A stretch of 8,439 nt of DNA from JBDZUZ01 sp040255445 (GCA_040255445.1 JBDZUZ010000159.1:1-8439); one strand, 5' to 3'; numbered from the stretch's first letter, positions 1-6,077 are shown. Numbers and translations are program-made. The notes: generated by a model from the sequence alone, not told the origin.

Positions 1-60
1 CAGGTTGGCCAGAGGACTTTCACCTCCGGGTGATCGAACATGCTCGGCACACCAATGAAA

Positions 61-85
61 CGGGCCGGGATGTGCTCCCGGCCCG
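61..85 (-). terminator. Strong hairpin terminator after the PRC-barrel gene
   Basis: A perfect 10-bp GC-rich stem (CGGGCCGGGA pairing with TCCCGGCCCG) closes a 5-nt loop. Read on the minus strand it begins 37 bp past the TAA stop at 122-124 and is followed by TTTCATT, a short T-rich tail, as in an intrinsic terminator. The T tract is weak, so it could also serve a plus-strand gene ending left of the window. GAAACG at 57-62 and CGTTTC at 91-96 offer an alternative outer pairing. Confidence 0.75.
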
Positions 86-121
86 CTCTCCGTTTCTGGC
101 TGCGATCAGTCGGACCGCGAC

Positions 122-2188
122 TTACCGCGGGTTCTTCGGATCGTTCCGATCCTTGCCGTCCTTGGCCCCATCCTTGTCGGGGTTGTAGTTGCGATTCGCC
201 GGGGGAGCCATCTCCTGCGTCCGAATCTCAAAGGTGCGACCGTTCACGGTGATCGACTCGGCGAGCACGAACACCTTGCCGTCGAGCGTCACCTCAGCGC
301 CGCGGACATTCACCTGATCGCCGTCGTTGAGCTTCACGCCCAGCCCGTCCAGGCGCTCGCGGTGGCCCAGGTGCACGGTGCGATCCTTGTTGCCGTCGTT
401 GAGCGTGATCACCACGCCCTCACCCAGCGACTTGATCGACTGATTCCGATCGATCGACTCGATCTGGCCGGCGATGTTCACGGGCGTTCCGCCCGCTCGC
501 ATCTGCCGCCACGCCTCGTTGTCGCGGTTCGCGTTGTCGCGGTCGTTGGTGCGGGCGCGATCCATCTCGCGGCCGTCACGATCACGCCCGTCACGATCAC
601 GCATGTTCTGAGCCGGGTTCCCGGCCGGGCCACGGTCGTACGACGGCAGCGGCACGTTGTAGAACCGGTAGCTCTCGGCCTGCACCAGCACCGGGCCGAA
701 GTGCTCATCGCCGCCCTCGACCTTGACCTTCGGCGCGGCCTCGAGCTGCGCCTTGGTCTTCGCGATCTGGAGGTTCATGTCCTCGTTGAAGCGGAAGGCC
801 GGCATCGGCACGATCACCTTCTCGCCGCCCAGGCCCAGGACGCCGCCGACCTCGACCGTCGTCATCCCGATCGTCATCGAGGCCGGCTCGATGCCGATGT
901 CCTCGAGCTCACCGACGGACTCGCCGTCAGAGGTGATGACGTTCGCATCGCGGATATCGCTCAGGAGCACGTGCCCCATGTGCATGTCGTCGATCCGCTC
1001 ATCCTCGCTGTCCCACATCCGCCACCACGGGCGACCCTCTTCGTTGCGGTACTGGCGGGTGCGGTTGTCATCAACGGTCGTGATGTGCGAGGCGACGATC
1101 GTGCGACCCTCGGAGCTGGTGGTGGGCACGCCCTTGACCGTGATCTTCTGACCCTCACGCGGCAGGTAGGCCGGCGCGGTCCAGTCACCGCGGTTCATCC
1201 CCTCCTGATTTCGGCCTTCCTGATTCCGGCCCTCCTGATTCCGGGCTTCCTGGTCCCGGTCGCGGTTCGTCTCACGCACGCGGTCCGGGTTCCGCTCGGC
1301 CTGACGCTCCCGCTCACGCTCCGCGGCCCGGTCGTTGTCGGGCAGCGCATTGCGATCGTCCCGCGTGTTGGTCCGGTCGGCGCCGCGATTCGCGGGCTGC
1401 CGGTTGTCGGCGCCCTGATCGCGCCAGTTCTCGTGTGTCCGCTCGCTGTCCGCGATCACGCGGACCGTGTCGCCGCGCTCGGTCTTGAGCCGGATCACAT
1501 GGTCGCCGCGCGTCTGCGGGTCGTTCGAACGCTCGACCGCGATCACCTCGCCGGTCATCGTCTCAACCTTGCCGCTCTTGAACGACTCGGTATAGCGGTC
1601 CGCCTCGGTCAGGCGGCTCTGCCAATGCCGCGAGTTGTTCAGGCCCAGGGCACGAGTCGTCTGGGAGTGGTGCGCTTCGCCCACAAACATCGCCCAGTCG
1701 TCCTTGTCATCCAGCCCCTTCGCGTTCTTGAGCTGCTCCGCCGTGAACGGCGCGGCGAACTGCTTCTCCGCCGGGTTCCACCGCAGCGTCTCGACCGGAA
1801 CGCCGTAGTAGGTCTCGCCCAGCGAGCCCACCCCGCCGCGGCCGATCAACGCGATGTTGATCTCGCCGGTGCGGGCGTGCACGATCATGTCACGCAGGCG
1901 GCCGATGGTCTCGCCATCGCTGCCCTTGATCTCCGCATCCTCCATGTCCTTCGCGAGGGTCAGCGGCAGGAAGCGCGCGGTCACCACATCGACGCGGTCG
2001 ACGTTGCCCGGAGTAACCCGAGGCTGGTTCTGCAGCCGGTCGCGATTGGTGTTCTGCTCGCGGTCCGGCTGGCGGTCCTGCTGCCGCTGCCGATCCGTGC
2101 GGTCCTGCTGCGCCAGCACAGCCGGCGTCAGCGCCAGACCCGCTGTCATCGCGATCGCGAGCACGTTGGTTCGTCGGAACATCGTCAT
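122..2188 (-). CDS. Secreted tandem PRC-barrel/OB-like protein with Arg/Asp-rich linkers
   Basis: Encodes 688 residues. The start at 2188 is chosen because AAAGGAG lies 7 nt upstream and the protein then opens with a clear signal peptide (MTMFRRTNVLAIAMTAGLAL, cleavage likely after VLA near residue 26); a longer reading to 2557 would bury this signal. Domains in order: charged linker 27-57; PRC-barrel-like module about 72-160 (SDGETIGRLRDMIV); OB-like strands about 207-250; an R/D/N/E/Q-rich insert about 252-333 with NQEGR repeats; remaining OB-like strands about 340-372 (GQKITVKG); second PRC-like module about 405-488 (SDGESVGELEDIGI); linker 515-566; second, uninterrupted OB-like module about 568-655; charged tail. 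PRC-barrel proteins are adaptor or surface-associated domains and no enzyme motif is seen. Export to periplasm or outside is inferred. It is transcribed divergently from pdhA. The domain names rest on sequence pattern, and the function is unknown. Confidence 0.85.
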   Translation of the reverse strand: MTMFRRTNVLAIAMTAGLALTPAVLAQQDRTDRQRQQDRQPDREQNTNRDRLQNQPRVTPGNVDRVDVVTARFLPLTLAKDMEDAEIKGSDGETIGRLRDMIVHARTGEINIALIGRGGVGSLGETYYGVPVETLRWNPAEKQFAAPFTAEQLKNAKGLDDKDDWAMFVGEAHHSQTTRALGLNNSRHWQSRLTEADRYTESFKSGKVETMTGEVIAVERSNDPQTRGDHVIRLKTERGDTVRVIADSERTHENWRDQGADNRQPANRGADRTNTRDDRNALPDNDRAAERERERQAERNPDRVRETNRDRDQEARNQEGRNQEGRNQEGMNRGDWTAPAYLPREGQKITVKGVPTTSSEGRTIVASHITTVDDNRTRQYRNEEGRPWWRMWDSEDERIDDMHMGHVLLSDIRDANVITSDGESVGELEDIGIEPASMTIGMTTVEVGGVLGLGGEKVIVPMPAFRFNEDMNLQIAKTKAQLEAAPKVKVEGGDEHFGPVLVQAESYRFYNVPLPSYDRGPAGNPAQNMRDRDGRDRDGREMDRARTNDRDNANRDNEAWRQMRAGGTPVNIAGQIESIDRNQSIKSLGEGVVITLNDGNKDRTVHLGHRERLDGLGVKLNDGDQVNVRGAEVTLDGKVFVLAESITVNGRTFEIRTQEMAPPANRNYNPDKDGAKDGKDRNDPKNPR
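574..603. repeat. Two 15-bp tandem repeats in the PRC-barrel gene
   Basis: Two adjacent 15-bp units (CGTCACGATCACGCC, then CGTCACGATCACGCA) encode RDRDG twice on the minus strand, in the linker between the second PRC-like and second OB-like modules. The unit is a multiple of three, so copy-number change would keep the frame and alter only linker length. Confidence 0.8.
1201..1260. repeat. Four imperfect 15-bp tandem repeats (NQEGR-type) in the PRC-barrel gene
   Basis: Four consecutive 15-bp units beginning CCTCCTGATT or CTTCCTGATT encode NQEG(R/M) on the minus strand, including three clean copies at residues 317-330. They lie in the low-complexity insert of the first OB-like module. Units differ at one to three bases, consistent with slippage followed by drift. 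The array is in frame and could vary between strains. Confidence 0.8.
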
Positions 2189-2307
2189 TGAAAAGCTCCT
2201 TTCGGGGAAAGTCGTGTCTTGTCGGCGGGCCGCATCCCTCTCGGGCGCTGACCCCGCTCGATCGCTGGCGGGATCTGTCCCACCGGCCCTAACACGTTCT
2301 GTCGCGT

Positions 2308-2364
2308 CGATGAGTCGACCGTGAATCGGCCGTGAATCACCACTCATCGGAAACGACTCATCGG
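2308..2364. promoter_or_regulatory. Cluster of short inverted and direct repeats, candidate operator
   Basis: CGATGAGTCG (2308-2317) and CGACTCATCG (2354-2363) form a perfect 10-bp inverted repeat. Between them CCGTGAATC occurs twice (2319-2327 and 2330-2338), 11 bp apart, about one helical turn. ACTCATCGG occurs twice (2342-2350 and 2356-2364), 14 bp apart. Such phased repeats in a divergent promoter region suggest binding by a transcription factor that could co-control the PRC-barrel gene and the pdh operon. No known operator consensus was recognised. Confidence 0.45.
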
Positions 2365-2489
2365 CATGTGTTCGGATCTCGCGGCCGCGGCTAGACCGGA
2401 AATTCAGGCCCCATTCCCGCCCGGACTCCCTCTCGCATCGCCCCGCAGCCCCCACGCACACCCACACATGCCGACAAATCCGCAACCGT

Positions 2490-2518
2490 TTCCCAACCGG
2501 GCAGCGATCGGCTACCCT
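2490..2518 (+). promoter_or_regulatory. Candidate sigma70-type promoter of pdhA
   Basis: TTCCCA (2490-2495) and TACCCT (2513-2518) are separated by 17 bp. They match the -35 and -10 consensus at four and three positions, including the T, A and final T of the -10. Initiation near 2525 would give a leader of about 22 nt with GGAGA before the ATG. The motif TACCCTTGGGC recurs upstream of pdhC at 6086-6096, which raises confidence. Confidence 0.4.
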
Positions 2519-2546
2519 TGGGCGACCCGAATTCCGGAGACTTTGC

Positions 2547-3674
2547 ATGCCCCGCAAGACCGTCTACACGGCCAGCATCGACTACCTGCAGATCCTCGAC
2601 GAGAACGGCGTTCTCGACGAGAAACTCGCCAAAGACACTCTCGCCGATGAAGAGGTGTTGGAGCTCTACAAGTACATGGTCAAGTGCCGCGTGCTGGATG
2701 AGACCGCTTTCAAGCTCCAGCGCTCCGGCCGCATGGGCACCTACCCGCAGAACAAGGGCCAGGAAGCCGCCGCCATCGGCTCGGGCTACGCCGCCAAACG
2801 CGGCACCGACTGGCTCGTCCCCTGCTACCGCGAGAACGCCGCCCTCTGGATGCACGGCCTGCCCATGCACTACGTCCTCCTCCACTGGATGGGCGATGAG
2901 CGCGGCAACCAGATCCCCGAGGGTGTCAACATGACGCCCCTGTCGATCCCCATCGGCACCCAGATGCTCCACGCCACCGGCATCGCCTGGGCCTTCAAGA
3001 TGCGCAAGGAGCCCAAGGTCGCCGTCACGTACTTCGGCGACGGCGCCACCAGCGAGGGCGACTTCCACGAGGCCATGAACTTCGCCAGCGTCTTCCAGGT
3101 CCCCTGCGTCTTTTTCTGCCAGAACAACCACTGGGCGATCAGCGTCCCCCGCGAGAGCCAGATGGCCAGCGAGACCGTCGCCCAGAAGGCCATCGCCTAC
3201 GGCATGCCCACCATCCAGGTCGACGGCAACGACCTCTTCGCCGTCTACAAGGCCTCCAAGGAAGCCGTCGAGCGCGCCCGCGGCGGCGGCGGCCCCTCCT
3301 TCATCGAGGCCGTCACCTACCGCCTCGCCGACCACACCACCGCCGACGATGCCCGCCGCTACCGCGACCCCAAGGAGCTCGAAGCCTGGGCCGGCAAGGA
3401 CCCGCTCATCCGCCTCCGCAAGTTCCTCGATGCAAAGAAGCTCTGGAACGATGAGCAGCAGGAAGCGCTCGAAGCCGAGGCCCGCACCATGACCGCCGAG
3501 GTCATCAAGGCCGCGGAAGGCATCGAGAAGCCCAGCATCGACGACATCTTCGACTACACCTTCGCGCAGATCCCCGAGCAGCTCGAGATCCAGAAGCGCA
3601 CGCTCAAGACCCACTCGCTCGGCCAGAACCCCGAGCAGATCGGCCTGAGCTCGGAAACCAGCAACACCTACTGA
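2547..3674 (+). CDS. pdhA: Pyruvate dehydrogenase E1 component, alpha subunit
   Basis: Encodes 375 residues, close to the usual 360-380 of bacterial PDH E1 alpha. With PdhB it forms the thiamine-diphosphate E1 enzyme that decarboxylates pyruvate and reductively acetylates the lipoyl group of E2 in the cytoplasm. The ThDP-binding motif is intact: GDG at 164-166 through NN at 193-194 (GDGATSEGDF...CQNN). The conserved loop HTTADDARRYR with His263 is present. GNQIPEGVN (120-128) and QVDGND (224-229) match the Gram-positive PdhA type and favour pyruvate over branched-chain 2-oxo acids, although BCKDH or acetoin dehydrogenase E1 alpha are related alternatives. The ATG at 2547 follows GGAGA by 6 nt. 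It is first in a co-directional operon, 24 bp before the next gene. Confidence 0.95.
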   Translation: MPRKTVYTASIDYLQILDENGVLDEKLAKDTLADEEVLELYKYMVKCRVLDETAFKLQRSGRMGTYPQNKGQEAAAIGSGYAAKRGTDWLVPCYRENAALWMHGLPMHYVLLHWMGDERGNQIPEGVNMTPLSIPIGTQMLHATGIAWAFKMRKEPKVAVTYFGDGATSEGDFHEAMNFASVFQVPCVFFCQNNHWAISVPRESQMASETVAQKAIAYGMPTIQVDGNDLFAVYKASKEAVERARGGGGPSFIEAVTYRLADHTTADDARRYRDPKELEAWAGKDPLIRLRKFLDAKKLWNDEQQEALEAEARTMTAEVIKAAEGIEKPSIDDIFDYTFAQIPEQLEIQKRTLKTHSLGQNPEQIGLSSETSNTY

Positions 3675-3698
3675 CCCTTCGAAGGACGGAGACCGCCC

Positions 3699-3902
3699 AT
3701 GCTCGTCGAGTTCCGGGGACTGCAGGGCGAGAAGCTCTTCATCAACCCCGACCATGTGATGTTCGTGACCAACGCCGAGGAACAGGACCACGCGGTCTTG
3801 ATCCTCACCAACGGCCTCGAGATCGCCGTCGTCCCCACCGTCGATGAAGCCGCGAAGAAGATCGCCACGGCACTCGCCGGATCGAACGCACCACGCAAGT
3901 GA
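3699..3902 (+). CDS. Small FlbD/SwrD-like protein between the E1 subunit genes
   Basis: Encodes 67 residues with GGAG 7 nt before the ATG; 24 bp follow pdhA and 36 bp precede pdhB, so it is very probably translated from the same operon. The pattern is a short beta-rich body (LVEFRGLQGEKLFINPDHVMFV, then AVLILTNGLEIAVV) and a C-terminal helix (TVDEAAKKIATALA). This resembles the FlbD/SwrD small-protein pattern: a G-x-x-F-x-(I/L)-N-P-D segment, an L-T-N-G turn, then a helix starting with T/S-V-(D/E)-E. The resemblance is by eye. No transmembrane segment, cysteine cluster or catalytic motif is present. Its role is unknown; the location suggests a regulator or assembly partner of PDH, but it could be a bystander. 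Confidence 0.8.
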   Translation: MLVEFRGLQGEKLFINPDHVMFVTNAEEQDHAVLILTNGLEIAVVPTVDEAAKKIATALAGSNAPRK

Positions 3903-3938
3903 CTTCACTTTCCTGAATCAACACAACGGAGCCACACC

Positions 3939-4940
3939 GTGCCCCGCACCGACAAGCAGCAGACCGATGGACTCACCCTCGTCGACGCCATCAACGAGGC
4001 CCTCTACCAGGAAATGGAAGCCGATGACCGCGTGGTCTGCCTCGGCGAAGATGTCGGCCTCAACGGCGGCGTCTTCCGCGTGACCGAAGGCCTCCAGAAG
4101 CGCTTCGGCGCTGAACGCGTCATCGACACGCCTCTCGCCGAATCCGGCATCATGGGCACCGCCATCGGCCTCGCGATGGCCGGCATGCGCCCCATCCCCG
4201 AGATCCAGTTCGAGGGCTTCCTCGGCCCCGCCTACGACCAGCTCTGCAACCACGCCGCCCGCTTCCGCACCCGCACCCGCGGCGCCGTCACCATTCCCAT
4301 GGTCGTCCGCGTCCCCTGGGGTGGCGGCATCCACGCACCCGAGCTCCACTCCGATTCGCCCGAAGCGATCTACGTCCACCAGCCGGGCCTCAAGGTCCTC
4401 TGCCCCTCGACCCCCTACGACGCCAAGGGCCTCCTCACCGCCGCGATCCGCGACCCCGACCCCGTCGTCTTCTTCGAGCCCAAGCGCGTCTACCGCGCCT
4501 TCCGCGAAGTCATCCCCGAAGAGCAGTACGAGATCCCCATCGGCCAGGCCAAAGTCGTCAGCGAGGGCGAGCACATCACCGTCGTCACCTGGGGCTCGAT
4601 GGTCTTCCAGTGCCTCGAAGCCATGGACAAGAACCTCAGCGAAGATGTCAGCGTCGAGCTCATCGACCTGCGCTCGCTCTACCCGCTCGACGTCGACACC
4701 GTGATCCAGTCCGTCCAGAAGACCGGCCGCTGCGTCGTCGTCCACGAAGCCCCCAAGACCGCCGGCCTGGGCGCCGAGATCACCACCCTCATCCAGGAAC
4801 ACTGCTTCCTCTACCTCAAAGCCCCCGTCCAGCGCGTCACCGGCTTCGACACCGTGATGCCCTACTACAAGCTGGAACTCGACTACCTGCCCGATGCAAA
4901 CCGCATCGGCGCGGCGGTACAGCAGTGCTTGAGCTATTGA
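3939..4940 (+). CDS. pdhB: Pyruvate dehydrogenase E1 component, beta subunit
   Basis: Encodes 333 residues, the normal length for E1 beta (about 325-340). The start is GTG at 3939, with GGAG 7 nt upstream. The N-terminal pyrimidine-binding domain shows TLVDAINEAL, LGEDVG (35-40) and TPLAESGI (64-71), where Glu68 is the conserved residue that activates the ThDP aminopyrimidine. The stretch VRVPWGGGIHAPELHSDSPE (123-142) includes the conserved HS segment, and the C-terminal transketolase-type domain holds IDLRSLYPLDVDTV and VVHEAPKTAGLGAEI. It pairs with PdhA to form E1. It ends in TGA at 4938-4940, and the octamer-repeat hairpin region begins 8 bp later, probably the end of the first pdh transcript. 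Confidence 0.95.
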   Translation: MPRTDKQQTDGLTLVDAINEALYQEMEADDRVVCLGEDVGLNGGVFRVTEGLQKRFGAERVIDTPLAESGIMGTAIGLAMAGMRPIPEIQFEGFLGPAYDQLCNHAARFRTRTRGAVTIPMVVRVPWGGGIHAPELHSDSPEAIYVHQPGLKVLCPSTPYDAKGLLTAAIRDPDPVVFFEPKRVYRAFREVIPEEQYEIPIGQAKVVSEGEHITVVTWGSMVFQCLEAMDKNLSEDVSVELIDLRSLYPLDVDTVIQSVQKTGRCVVVHEAPKTAGLGAEITTLIQEHCFLYLKAPVQRVTGFDTVMPYYKLELDYLPDANRIGAAVQQCLSY

Positions 4941-4947
4941 GAGAGCA

Positions 4948-4987
4948 GGGACAAGGGGACAAAGGGACAGAGGGACGAAGGGACAAA
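4948..4987 (+). repeat. Octamer array A1 (5 units, GGGACAAA type)
   Basis: Five head-to-tail 8-bp units: GGGACAAG, GGGACAAA, GGGACAGA, GGGACGAA, GGGACAAA. Each begins with GGG, so the plus strand has five G-runs spaced by 5 nt and fits a G-quadruplex pattern. Positions 4956-4985 are perfectly complementary to 5060-5089. The array lies 7 bp past the pdhB stop. Confidence 0.9.
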
Positions 4988-4997
4988 ATGAGGGAAA

Positions 4998-5018
4998 GGG
5001 CGCTGCAATACAGCGCCC
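4998..5018. terminator. Hairpin within the pdhB 3' region
   Basis: GGGCGCTG (4998-5005) and CAGCGCCC (5011-5018) form a perfect 8-bp stem with loop CAATA. It lies between octamer arrays A1 and A2 and would sit at the tip of the larger hairpin they can form. It is followed by CCTCTTC on the plus strand, a pyrimidine tract but not a clean T run. A role in ending pdhB transcription, possibly also GNAT transcription from the other side, is inferred. Confidence 0.5.
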
Positions 5019-5024
5019 CCTCTT

Positions 5025-5048
5025 CATTGCGCACCGCAAAGCGCAATG
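5025..5048. repeat. Second small inverted repeat between arrays A1 and A2
   Basis: CATTGCGC (5025-5032) and GCGCAATG (5041-5048) form a perfect 8-bp stem with an 8-nt loop. With the hairpin at 4998-5018 it fills most of the 74-nt space between the two long complementary arrays. No T tract follows. A related short stem, CGCAAT with ATTGCG, occurs after pdhC at 7603-7620. Confidence 0.6.
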
Positions 5049-5057
5049 CCTTTCCAC

Positions 5058-5089
5058 TCTGTCCCTTCGTCCCTCTGTCCCTTTGTCCC
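5058..5089 (-). repeat. Octamer array A2 (4 units, inverted relative to A1)
   Basis: Four 8-bp units on the plus strand: TCTGTCCC, TTCGTCCC, TCTGTCCC, TTTGTCCC, i.e. GGGACRRA on the minus strand. It pairs over 30 perfect bases with A1 and shares a 28-bp exact direct repeat (5057-5084) with array A3 at 6023-6050. It begins 8 bp beyond the second in-frame stop of the GNAT reading frame (5098-5100). Confidence 0.9.
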
Positions 5090-5097
5090 TCGCCGCG

Positions 5098-5175
5098 TCA
5101 TCCCGCCACCCCCACCAACCCGACCCCCGGCCGCACCAACACCACCTTCGTATACCCCACCCCAAACCCCATCCG
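5098..5175 (-). pseudogene. C-terminal remainder of the GNAT gene beyond an in-frame TGA
   Basis: Directly after the TGA at 5176-5178 the same minus-strand frame continues for 25 codons to a second TGA at 5098-5100. It reads RMGFGVGYTKVVLVRP followed by a short Gly/Val tail. Two-domain GNAT proteins of this type usually end with P-G-x-x-S-x-R-N-x-x-R-x-G-F-x-x-x-Y-T-(R/K)-x-x-L-V-R, so this segment is the expected last strand. The gene is therefore interrupted by one stop codon, by mutation (CGA to TGA is the simplest), sequencing error, or natural readthrough. A full-length product would have about 275 residues. Confidence 0.75.
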
Positions 5176-5925
5176 TCACACATTCCGCTCCGTCGCCACG
5201 CCCGGCCGCGAACTGATCGTCACCACCCGCACGCCCGCCGCCGCCGCGGCGACATTGAAACGGTGCGCGATCAGCGCCTGCTGGATCCCCTTGCGGCGGT
5301 AGTCCGCCGCGACCGCGAGCCCGAAGAGCGCGGCCACTGCGCCCGCGATCTCCATCGCCCCGCCGCCGACACACCGCCCATCGATGTACGCCGCGTAGCC
5401 GCGCGTCCGCGCATGCCGCACACACCGCATCGTCACATCGATCTCCGCCTCGGTCACCGTGTGACCCTCCGGCGCAAACGCCCCCGCCACCACCTCGCCA
5501 TACACCCGCACCGCCCGCTCATCGCCCGGGTCGACCTCCCGGATCTCCAGCCCCGCCGGCGGCGGAACCATCGCCCGCAGCCCCGCCTCCCCGCCCGGCA
5601 CGCGGAAATACACGTGCTCAAAGCCCGTCAACGTGAACCCCCGCGCGGCAAGCCCCCGCAACAGCGCAGCATCCGTGTACGGCGACACCTCGATCCGCGC
5701 CTCCACCCCCCGCGGCTCAAACCACTCAATCAACGCATCGACCGCCCCCTCCGGCGCCGGCTCCGCCAATCCAACCCCCACCGCCATATTCAACCACGTC
5801 CCCGCCTCCCCGCGGCACATCACCCCACTCCCCAGCGGAGCAAACCCATCCGCAATCTCCGACATCCCCCGCGCCTGCCGCAACTCCTCCAACCGCGCAA
5901 TCTCCGCAAGTTCAATCATCTCCAT
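5176..5925 (-). CDS. GNAT-family N-acetyltransferase, two-domain type, C-terminally truncated by TGA
   Basis: As read it encodes 249 residues. The C-terminal GNAT domain has strand FGLAVAADY followed by the acetyl-CoA pyrophosphate loop RRKGIQQAL (about 210-218), then the helix HRFNVAAAAAG and strand VRVVTISSRPGVATERNV. The N-terminal half (about 1-115, with IEVSPYTDAALLRGLAARGF) matches the first, degenerate half of two-domain GNATs of about 270-290 residues. The family should transfer an acetyl group from acetyl-CoA to an unknown amine. The stop falls before the last conserved strand, which continues in frame (see 5098-5175). Start at 5925 is chosen by domain length; the ribosome site is weak (GTAGG 10 nt upstream), and TAGGTT near the start could give an almost leaderless message. 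It lies antisense between pdhB and pdhC, bracketed by octamer arrays, which suggests insertion. Activity of the truncated form is doubtful. Confidence 0.8.
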   Translation of the reverse strand: MEMIELAEIARLEELRQARGMSEIADGFAPLGSGVMCRGEAGTWLNMAVGVGLAEPAPEGAVDALIEWFEPRGVEARIEVSPYTDAALLRGLAARGFTLTGFEHVYFRVPGGEAGLRAMVPPPAGLEIREVDPGDERAVRVYGEVVAGAFAPEGHTVTEAEIDVTMRCVRHARTRGYAAYIDGRCVGGGAMEIAGAVAALFGLAVAADYRRKGIQQALIAHRFNVAAAAAGVRVVTISSRPGVATERNV

Positions 5926-5927
5926 AG

Positions 5928-5954
5928 CCCAACAACCTACCCCAACCCCACCCC
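5928..5954 (-). other. Possible G-quadruplex in the GNAT leader
   Basis: On the minus strand GGGG (5954-5951), T, GGGG (5949-5946), TT, GGGG (5943-5940), then a 9-nt loop and GGG (5930-5928) lie immediately before the GNAT ATG. Three short-loop G4 runs plus a fourth run fit a G-quadruplex with one long loop. It overlaps the only candidate ribosome binding site, so folding could reduce translation. This is a pattern, not shown to fold. Confidence 0.4.
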
Positions 5955-5977
5955 AAGCGCGCTGACCCGTCTTCCCC

Positions 5978-6077
5978 TTCGTGCCTGCGTGCCTTCGTGC
6001 CTCCCTGCCTTCCCCTTTGTCCCTCTGTCCCTTCGTCCCTCTGTCCCTTTCTCTCCCGCCCTTTGTCCCTTCGTCCC
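5978..6077 (-). repeat. Octamer array A3 (about 10 units) upstream of pdhC
   Basis: On the plus strand the units are TTCGTGCC, TGCGTGCC, TTCGTGCC, TCCCTGCC (5978-6009), a 6-nt slip, TTTGTCCC, TCTGTCCC, TTCGTCCC, TCTGTCCC (6016-6047), a 14-nt irregular part, then TTTGTCCC, TTCGTCCC (6062-6077). The first four form a GGCACGAA sub-type and the rest the GGGACAAA type. The orientation matches A2, so A2 and A3 are direct repeats around the GNAT gene. G-runs on the minus strand again fit a quadruplex pattern. No gene is evident here. Confidence 0.88.

Larger units (their letters stand above)
2189..2546. promoter_or_regulatory. Divergent intergenic region between the PRC-barrel gene and pdhA
   Basis: This 358-bp region separates two divergently transcribed genes and must hold both promoters. 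At the left end AAAGGAG (2196-2202, minus strand) is a good ribosome binding site for the PRC-barrel gene. At the right end GGAGA (2536-2540) sits 6 nt before the pdhA ATG. The middle holds a repeat cluster at 2308-2364 and a candidate pdhA promoter at 2490-2518, listed separately. I could not place a convincing promoter for the minus-strand gene. Open frames crossing the region look like shadows. Confidence 0.7.

Noticed and set aside
1..60. Possible end of an upstream plus-strand gene, or part of a structured RNA (GAGG and CCTC around ACTTTCA)
   Set aside because: All three frames are short, they disagree on the stop, and no family is recognised; too little sequence to support a call.
362..2191. 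Long plus-strand open frame (609 codons) opposite the PRC-barrel gene
   Set aside because: It is the complement of a GC-rich gene with a signal peptide, domains and ribosome site; the antisense product is Arg/Val/Leu/His-rich with no recognisable domain.
2391..3908. Long minus-strand open frame (505 codons) opposite pdhA
   Set aside because: Shadow of pdhA created by GC-rich third positions; its Gly/Asp/Val-rich translation has no domain and no ribosome site was found.
4948..5089. CRISPR-like array
   Set aside because: Units are 8 bp and contiguous with no spacers, and no cas genes are present.
5098..5178. Selenocysteine at the GNAT TGA
   Set aside because: The GNAT family has no cysteine or selenocysteine at this position, and no convincing SECIS hairpin is seen just downstream.
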